DNA of 64,000 nucleotides from Labyrinthula sp. Ha (Eukaryota; Sar; Bigyra; Labyrinthulida; Labyrinthulaceae). The number at the start of each line of letters is the position of its first letter. Within the stretch, counting starts at the first letter, position 1. Below the pieces are notes generated by a model. It was given only the letters and a program-made list of their open reading frames with translations, made no database searches and was not told where the DNA came from. The DNA lies in NCBI GenBank assembly GCA_015227615.1, contig JAALGZ010000017.1:372001-436000 (forward strand). The letters are read 5' to 3'. Positions 57,059-64,000 of the stretch are shown here, piece after piece. Both the position numbers and the translations under genes were made by a program.

Positions 57059-58753
57059 CTATTCAACAACCGAAACCTGCTCAAGCACCGAAACAAGAGA
57101 AACCTCTTTTTCCCCATTATTCCCTCCATTTCTTTTCTCCTCCTTTCCTTTTTGATACCTCGAGTAATCTGCTAATCCTGGAGTTGTGAAAAAAGGACTT
57201 GGTGGTGTTTTTCCACTAGAAGAAAATCCATAAGGACTTTGGTCAAATCTATTAGTATTAAAATAATGTTCAACTGTCTCAACTTTTATGTTTTTTTGTG
57301 ATGGACCTCCAAGTCCAATTATTTTACAATATGAAGTAAATATTTTAGTGCATATATATGCAACAAAAAATGAGAACCCTTTACACATTTTTGGATCATT
57401 TTGAAGTAAACCAAAAGTTAAGTTTTCAAAGAATCCAAAAAGAAGAAAAGAACAGGACAAAATCATAATGCAAACGTACAAGAAAAGCCATTTTGAAAGG
57501 TGTAAACTCAGGTTTATCAACTTTTCATCTACTCCAGAAATATTTTTTGGTTTCAAACTTTTGTAATCACCTTTTAATATTGCTTTAATGGATTTCCAAA
57601 TATATTTTGTTTTATTTAACCAATTATCTTGTTTTGAAATATAGGTTGTATTTTGAAATTCAGAAACAACAGTTCTCAAAGTAAGAATAAATCGAAGCAT
57701 ACTAAAAACTAAAACAATTCCGCAAATTATGTCAATAGACACAGCAAATTGTAGCAACCGCTTAAACTGGTCTATTTTCCCTAGATAGAAATTATCAACT
57801 AAGCGAACAAGGCCAAAAGTAAGAGAGCTTGTTAAAAGTAGTGCGATAATTTGCCAAGGAGAAAAAAAGAACTCATTTTTCCAGTATTCTAGAGAACGAG
57901 AAGCTTTTGAGAAACAACCTTTTTTCAGTGCATTCCAATAAATTGCGTTCATTAGTGAACTGTGAATATTCCCTATTAGTTGTAGTATACCAAGAACATC
58001 CTTCACCTGTGCTGAAATAACACTTCCATCCAATAAGTTCTTTGCTAAACGTAACTCAAGTCCAAAGAATAATATAAAAGCAGAAAGCAATAAAACAACA
58101 GATTCAATAGCTAAAAGAAATATCCTTGGCTTACTTGTTACATTCCATCGTATCTTTTTAACCAGTTTATAAGCAAGAATCAAACCAAACATCGCAACAA
58201 ATGAAAAACAAATATATATTTTTTGATATATTTCAAAACACTCTGTTATTCCACTTTCATCTCCACATCCATTTATTTCAATATATGTTTCAACTAAAAA
58301 ATCAAATCCAATACTTTTTCCTTCTATTCCAAACGTTCCAAAAAACTCTGTACCAACTTGGACAAAAGGAACATTCCCAAATTTAAACTTTTGTTCTAAA
58401 TTATGTACACTATGAAAAGATCCAGGTGGAACAGCTACTGCATCAACAACTGCAACTGCTCCTAACTCCATTGCATTTTCATATGCTTTTTCTTCATAAC
58501 AATCATAATTCAACATAACAAAAGTAACTAAAACATACCCAGTTACATTTGTTTCTATTGTATTTAAATCACATAGATTTTCACTATCTTGGAGTTTTAT
58601 CATTGGAGCTGAGATAATACAATCTGTGTCGAAATTGCCAATGAAGTTTGAGTACCTTGTGGTAATGTAAGTAAAGTTGGATGTAATAGTTGGAACTTGT
58701 GCAGTTGCATTAAGTCTCGAGATTAAAAGAAAGAGAAAAGGAATATGCTTCAT
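57059..58753 (-). CDS. PA-domain seven-span membrane protein, receptor-like
   Basis: A 564-residue protein from an ATG at 58753. Residues 1-19 are a signal peptide. Residues about 45-160 resemble a protease-associated (PA) domain: T-G-Y-V-L-V-T-F strand, a Cys followed by E-K-A-Y-E-N-A-M-E-L-G-A-V-A-V-V-D, then V-P-F-V-Q-V-G. Seven hydrophobic spans follow at about 178-197, 210-233, 249-273 (weakest), 299-320, 334-358, 420-445 and 458-480. The last 80 residues are polar, with Pro/Ser- and Lys/Glu-rich stretches, and look cytosolic. The expected topology is PA domain outside, tail inside, as in a receptor or sorting protein. PA domains usually mediate protein binding; no protease motif is present, so catalysis is unlikely. 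There are several sequons in the ectodomain. The specific ligand or family is not known to me. Confidence 0.82.
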   Translation of the reverse strand: MKHIPFLFLLISRLNATAQVPTITSNFTYITTRYSNFIGNFDTDCIISAPMIKLQDSENLCDLNTIETNVTGYVLVTFVMLNYDCYEEKAYENAMELGAVAVVDAVAVPPGSFHSVHNLEQKFKFGNVPFVQVGTEFFGTFGIEGKSIGFDFLVETYIEINGCGDESGITECFEIYQKIYICFSFVAMFGLILAYKLVKKIRWNVTSKPRIFLLAIESVVLLLSAFILFFGLELRLAKNLLDGSVISAQVKDVLGILQLIGNIHSSLMNAIYWNALKKGCFSKASRSLEYWKNEFFFSPWQIIALLLTSSLTFGLVRLVDNFYLGKIDQFKRLLQFAVSIDIICGIVLVFSMLRFILTLRTVVSEFQNTTYISKQDNWLNKTKYIWKSIKAILKGDYKSLKPKNISGVDEKLINLSLHLSKWLFLYVCIMILSCSFLLFGFFENLTFGLLQNDPKMCKGFSFFVAYICTKIFTSYCKIIGLGGPSQKNIKVETVEHYFNTNRFDQSPYGFSSSGKTPPSPFFTTPGLADYSRYQKGKEEKRNGGNNGEKEVSLVSVLEQVSVVE

Positions 58754-61700
58754 AGTTTGGTTTTTGAATACGGGAAAAAAGTTGGAGAAAAGAAGTTTTT
58801 TTTGATACAGTTTGTGTATGGTAGGTATTTTTTAGAAGTTATTAAAACAAGAGTATTCCAAAATCAATAACATTGCGCATATTTTATTCTTGGCTGGGAA
58901 TATGTAGGATCTTTTGTTATCGTATAATAGAAGAAGGAGTTCTTGTGGGTGTTTTATGTTGGTTTAAACATTATTCAATAATCGACATTTTCTTTTTTCT
59001 GGCAGGACTTACCGAGTATTTTCAAACGGGACACATAATCCCGGAGAAAAAAACCTTTAGTACCCGACAATGGATTACCGAGATCCCGATACGTTTCGCT
59101 GAAACGAAGTCAGATTGATATTCCGTATTAAGATTATAGTTGTTAAAACTGATATCTGACAGGAACTTGCTTCTGGATTTTTAAAGGAATAAAACAATGA
59201 CTAACGCGTATTAGTGTGCCCACTGCTCAAATGGTGCTTAACCGGTCGCTTAGGCTGTGCCCGGAGGAAGAAGCTAACTAATAGGTTTGTTCTCAAATGA
59301 ACCGTGTTCTGTCACAAAACTTCGCCCAGGTAATCTATATGGGGTTCTCAACTCTGTTTGCTAAGTTTACAACTTGTAGATACTATTACGTAGTTTGACT
59401 TTTTCTTGTGTTCAAGTCTTTTTCGACTATTGCTGCATTGTGGACTTTGTTAATGTTATGAATCTATGAGTCCTTAGCTATACACTTAGGAGACTCCATA
59501 TGTACTATACTAAATTAGAATTCATAGAACATAGGTACTTTAATGGAGTCAGTAAACAATATATCACAAGGTACTTTTTATTGGAAAAGTTTACAGAAAT
59601 TAGATCAAGAGATCAAACTTCCGAGCTGTTTCTTTCCTGATCTGCCACCTTTAGATAGAAACCCTCAGTTCTTGGTAGCGCTCCACGTAGTAATGCATAT
59701 CCAGTTGTTTATAGGTTTTTCTGCCATAATACTCTTGCTGATGTATATTAATAGTTTCTCAGTTGCTTTATTTTTTATTGATATTCAAATCCTACCTAGA
59801 TTTAGGTCAGAATCATTTCATAATAATCAAGAAACTAATTTCCCACATATTGTTGGAATACAGATAATACTCAGTTTAAACTAGATCAAGCTCATTAGCA
59901 AAGAGGTATGGCGCTATGTGGAACTACGGAAAAAGAGAAATCTGTGTCTTATTTCATAAGCTTCATTTTATATAACTGGGATTACCATATCTGTCCGCAG
60001 TTCATTTGTTGATTCTCTTTAACCAGAGATCTGGTAGCAAACAGAATTCACTATAGGTTTAAGAATCACTTAAAATAATTTTTTCATACTAGCACTAAGT
60101 ATCTACTTCCAAAAAAACTGCTGAAGAAACTTCCAAGTGGGGCATCGAAACAATTAGAGGTCATGGTGGAGGATTCTTTCCATCAAAACGGAAAGTATAA
60201 CAAAAAAAAAGAAACCAATTGACGGAAGGAAGAGGAATTTGTTTTTTATGTGAAAGGTAATTGAAACGAAGCACTAAGAATACTCACAGTAAGTAAAAAT
60301 ATTGCCACGCTTCCAGTTAGCTAAGACAAAAATAAATTCTAAATTGGTTCAAAGTTGCGATTGATAGAAATTGTCTCTAAGGGAAACTCGGTGGCTACTA
60401 ATGATTAACTTGGAATATAAATACATTCAAGTTGTGAAGCCGTACAGAGACAACTAAGTTGCGGCAAGTTTTTTAGTGTGTCAGAAAAAACACATTGCAA
60501 CTTTGCAATTTGCAGAACTATCTCAAATTATTAGCAATTGTTAAATGAACGAGCGTTGAACCGGACAAAATATATCATTACTCACGGGACATGCTGTGGG
60601 CAAATAACTAAGATAAACACTGACGTGCAATAAGTGCCAATAGATAGAAAGTATAATAGATTAAAATTGTTGGAACTGTGCTATGTGGGTTTCCTAGACA
60701 AGATGAGTACTAGTATAGGTTGGTATGCTACAAGTTGGATGTGTAATAGTATACCCATGGCTGTTAACGCTAAGAATTTCATACCAATTGTAATCACAAT
60801 TACTTAAGAAAAAATAGGATACTGCATGAATAGTTATAAGAGGTAAGAAAGTTCCACTAAGGAAGAAATTTCACAAACCAAAAAATTTGGTAGAGCACCA
60901 ATGGACTTCTTTTCTTCATACACAATTTCAAATGGGCCCTGCTTGGTGGACCAAACTAGTGTGAACACCCCACCTACCCACATAAAGCCTTGAAATGCAA
61001 ATTCGCTTGATGAGCATATAGAATGAATATAGGAAGTATAATTCAAAACTGTCACCAGCAATAAATGTACCCCTAATATGTACATTCTTTGCGATGGAGT
61101 TCAAACTTCATGTTTTATATGCTCTCCGCCACAAGTTGAACTGATTACGATATTTAAGTATGATTTTCAGCGTTTTTCATCAAGTTTTATTACATGTAAA
61201 ATAATTATCTCACGTTTACAGCACTAAATTGTGCATGCAATATCCCAATATTTCATCTAGGCGCACAGGACAAATAGGAATCCCATGAGAAATCGTTTGA
61301 CACAGTTATATTACAGTAGTGTAAAATTGGTGTTACTAGATTAATACTACTTATTAGATTATTCTGCAACTCATAGGAATTAGAAGCAATTGCAGATATA
61401 TTGAGACCAGTCAAAGCATATGCTATTCTTACCTCCATAGATTTCATTGTGCTATCCTAATCTGGGTATGCTGTCTTGCTTCCTTTAAACACAACTATGC
61501 CATTTAGGGTGCTACTACAAATATCTACTCAGTACTTAGATTATATTCGAAATTTTATTTTTTTTGTTTACACCATACAAGTACTCTGCTATTGACTCAA
61601 ATTCCATGAAATCATATATTGGAATATTCATCTTGAATCATATGACCAGAACGGGTATGGTGCAGCGCAATTAAATATTATCCCTCTCTTATTGTATTCT

Positions 61701-63399
61701 TGCTAATAGAAGTATTCATCATTTTAGATATGTGCTCAGCTTAAGAAGTTATGTGGCTTGTTGAAAGTATTTGTCAGCACACAATATGCTGAATATATTT
61801 TGATACAAGATAAATCCAACTCACTTATGTTTTTGGAATAAGTGGATGCAACCACATACTTTCTTGGTCAAGGTCAAATGTCCTACGGACTGTTCAAATT
61901 AAGGGAGTACTTTATTCTACGGTATAATATTAACTCTAAGCCACCCTAGTTAGCTTGGGACATTTATTAGTTATAGTTGAAAAAACTGAATATAGACATT
62001 TCCTTTTTTTCCTGTGGAAGATGGTTCTTGCTACGATTTTCATATGTGAATGTGTTATCTGAATAAACTCTGTGTATAAATCTTCACCATACAAATTCTA
62101 AATGTCTTTATTTCGAACAACACGTTAATACGCATATCTCGCACTAAATTGTAAATCCTATTGAATTAATTATTGAAATTTCAAGTAAGTCATAAATGCT
62201 TAGAGAAAGCAAAGGTCTCTAAAACTAAGCTTATTCATTTGTCTTACTGCACTGATACCAACATAATTTCTCAATGAACTTGACTCCACACAGTTCTTGG
62301 CCCAGGTCCTTCAATGCAGTTACTTAAAAAAAATATTAGCTGATGGATTTGCTTACTGAAGATACTAGAGAATGAAGATGGGCGTAATTTCCCTAAATGC
62401 ATAAATCATAGAGCTGGACTCTTCTCCATGAAAAACTTTTCAAGGAAAAATTTTGTTTCATGGCTTGTTCACAGTCATCACACCTTGAAAAAGAAAACGA
62501 AGCATGAAACGGTTAAATCTGGTTACTGGCTTGTTAAGATAATATATTTCATACGCAGATTCGAAGCATCTGTGGGAGAGGCATATTGCGTTACCTCAGA
62601 ACTCTTGTATATGAGAAAAATCATCTTGTTTATTAGAGCTTCACCCGGCTAAGTACGACAGATCCATGTTAGCTGGTGCTCTAGGTACCAAGTTCGCATA
62701 CTTCCCGGTAATAATTTCATTTGCTGGTATATCAATGGTACTGTTGCTTAATGATTTCTCTTTTTTTAACTATAAAATTATACCGTATTTTAGCTTGTAA
62801 TAGTTTTTGGTCTATTGCTCACACCGTGCTGGTGTTCTTCAATATTAAGTGCAAGTACAGGAGTTTCTTATCATCATCGTTGCACTGTTCTATAAAACTT
62901 CATAATGCGTAAATTGATATTTGCTCCATTGAAAATTTTAAACTAAGGATCTCATTAGGGATATTACTATTCATTTTGTTTCTAATTAAAACCAACAACA
63001 GGAATAAAAATAATGTATCAAAGAAGAGCTAAGACCTCAGAATATTCAAGAATATCATGGAGTACAAGTAAAATAGTTGAGTCACAGAATGTGGACAGTT
63101 TTCAGAGAGAAATAGAAAGACAAACTTGATATATAAATTTTAAAAATAACATCGCAAGATTGAGTATGTTTACACTGTGGTTCTAAAGGTTCTTTTCTTT
63201 ATTCTTTTTTCCAAAAAATCAAGTGGGAAGTTGAGGAAATATGACTCGTACATCTTTCAAAGTTTGAAATGATGTAGTCAATATAATTGAGCAATGAATA
63301 TCACCGAAAACCTGTAAAATTTGGTTACCGTTAGCTTAGCAGGAATACTTCTAATTCTTCCGTTACAAAGTTTGAATGATATTTCGCTCAAAGTCAAAG
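58754..63399. other. AT-rich intergenic region, no supportable gene
   Basis: The longest ATG frame is 59543-59884 (113 codons, one possible membrane span), which I do not regard as supported. No tRNA, element end or recognisable domain was seen elsewhere. The first hundred bases hold the promoter side of the PA-7TM gene. Confidence 0.5.
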
Positions 63400-63479
63400 T
63401 GTGCGGAGTGGGGTTTGAACCCACGCACTTTCGTATTGCGGCCTAAACGCAACCCCTTAGACCACTCGGGCATCCGCAC
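63400..63479 (-). tRNA. tRNA-Leu, anticodon UAG
   Basis: The minus strand folds into a full cloverleaf. The acceptor stem is GTGCGGA with TCCGCAC, discriminator A at 63400. The D arm is CCC/GGG, and the anticodon stem TTGCG/CGCAA encloses the loop TTTAGGC, giving anticodon TAG. An 11-base extended variable arm (class II, as expected for Leu) and the T arm GTGGG-TTCAAAC-CCCAC complete it. CCA is not encoded and there is no intron. The D-arm A box (GAGTGGTCTAA) and B box (GGTTCAAACCC) are intact, typical of a nuclear polymerase III gene. No clear T-run terminator follows within about 40 bases. Confidence 0.95.
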
Positions 63480-63581
63480 CTGTAATAACATTCTTGGAAG
63501 AATAAGCTAAGTGTAGAATTTTCAAACAGAAACTGCAAGTATAAACGGCTCTTGAGCAGTTCCCAGAAAGAGAAAGCAAAA

Positions 63582-64000
63582 ATGGAAACAAAAAACCATC
63601 TAAAGGATGTTTTAGAAAATGAAACTGTAGAAGGAGTGATTCAAAATCAGAAAATGATTTACATAGATGGAAGAAGCTCTAATATCCTTAGATCTGCTAC
63701 CACTTTGGTAGAGGCAGGCGTCAGTTCCCTCCCAATTTTCGCCACTTCCTCCTCTTCAGGTACATTGGATTTCACTTCTTGCCACGGTATCCTTGAGTTT
63801 GAAACCATACTTCAATATTTTCTTTCCCTATTAAAAGAGGGATACGACTCGAAATCTACCACTAGAAATATATGGGACAAATTAAGTTCCACCATAGTTA
63901 CTGATCTTTTCCACGAAGAAAATACCAACCAGTTCAAACTTCTCTTATCCGAACCCTTATCAGCTGCCCTTCAAAAATTTTCTGTGGGAAATAAACGGTT
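63582..64000 (+). CDS. CBS-domain protein, 5' part (runs off the right edge)
   Basis: From the ATG at 63582 (context AAAAATGG) 139 codons remain open to the end of the window. Residues about 10-88 look like a CBS domain: a V-x-x-V-I strand, a small hydrophobic helix (ATTLVEAGVSSLPIF) with the S-x-P-I/V feature at the strand after it, then G-I-L-E-F-E-T-I-L in place of the usual G-x-x-x-x-x-D-I-L. CBS domains normally occur in pairs and bind adenosine nucleotides, as in AMPK gamma subunits and channel tails; a second copy would lie off the window. The start lies only about 100 bp from the oppositely oriented tRNA gene. Which CBS family it belongs to cannot be told from this part. Confidence 0.7.
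   Translation, partial: METKNHLKDVLENETVEGVIQNQKMIYIDGRSSNILRSATTLVEAGVSSLPIFATSSSSGTLDFTSCHGILEFETILQYFLSLLKEGYDSKSTTRNIWDKLSSTIVTDLFHEENTNQFKLLLSEPLSAALQKFSVGNKR

Noticed and set aside
59543-59884. Plus-strand ATG frame of 113 codons with one possible membrane span
   Set aside because: Isolated in AT-rich DNA, with no recognisable domain, no homologue in the window and a length expected by chance over 4.6 kb of such sequence.

Overview
The window looks like nuclear DNA of a microbial eukaryote, perhaps an alga or other protist; I cannot place it more precisely. Eukaryotic signs are a Ty1/copia LTR element, signal-peptide and multi-membrane-span genes far apart in AT-rich DNA, no operons or Shine-Dalgarno sites, and a nuclear-type tRNA-Leu with internal A and B boxes. 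Every protein gene I can support reads as one uninterrupted exon, so introns seem rare.

Layout. (1) 1-30223, minus strand: a single open reading frame of more than 10,000 codons that runs off the left edge. It encodes a secreted giant multidomain protein: a signal peptide, 13-14-residue 'EVQ' repeats, beta-sandwich modules carrying a W-x-[IV]-T-F signature, fibronectin type III (FN3) domains, filamin-type repeats and three PA14-type domains. (2) 30224-39072: AT-rich DNA without a supportable gene, but with hints of decayed coding sequence and a cluster of TGATWATCA palindromes. (3) 39073-39789, minus: a divergent cyclophilin with a hydrophobic C-terminal anchor. (4) 39790-45647: AT-rich and featureless. 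(5) 45648-54620: a tail-to-tail pair of paralogous four-span membrane protein genes of a family I do not recognise. The plus-strand copy (45648-47630) is intact. The minus-strand copy (47731-54620) is a pseudogene with two in-frame stops and two frameshifts, and it is split by an old Ty1/copia element (48022-53058) flanked by a perfect 5-bp target duplication. (6) 57059-58753, minus: a signal peptide, protease-associated (PA) domain and seven-span membrane protein with receptor-like architecture. (7) 58754-63399: no supportable gene. (8) 63400-63479, minus: tRNA-Leu(UAG). (9) 63582 to the right edge, plus: the start of a CBS-domain protein.

Three of the genes (giant protein, four-span pair, PA-7TM protein) encode secreted or surface proteins with large non-cytosolic regions, so the window is rich in cell-surface functions. 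Nothing in the sequence shows that they work together. The least familiar items are the giant single-exon gene and the four-span paralogue pair.
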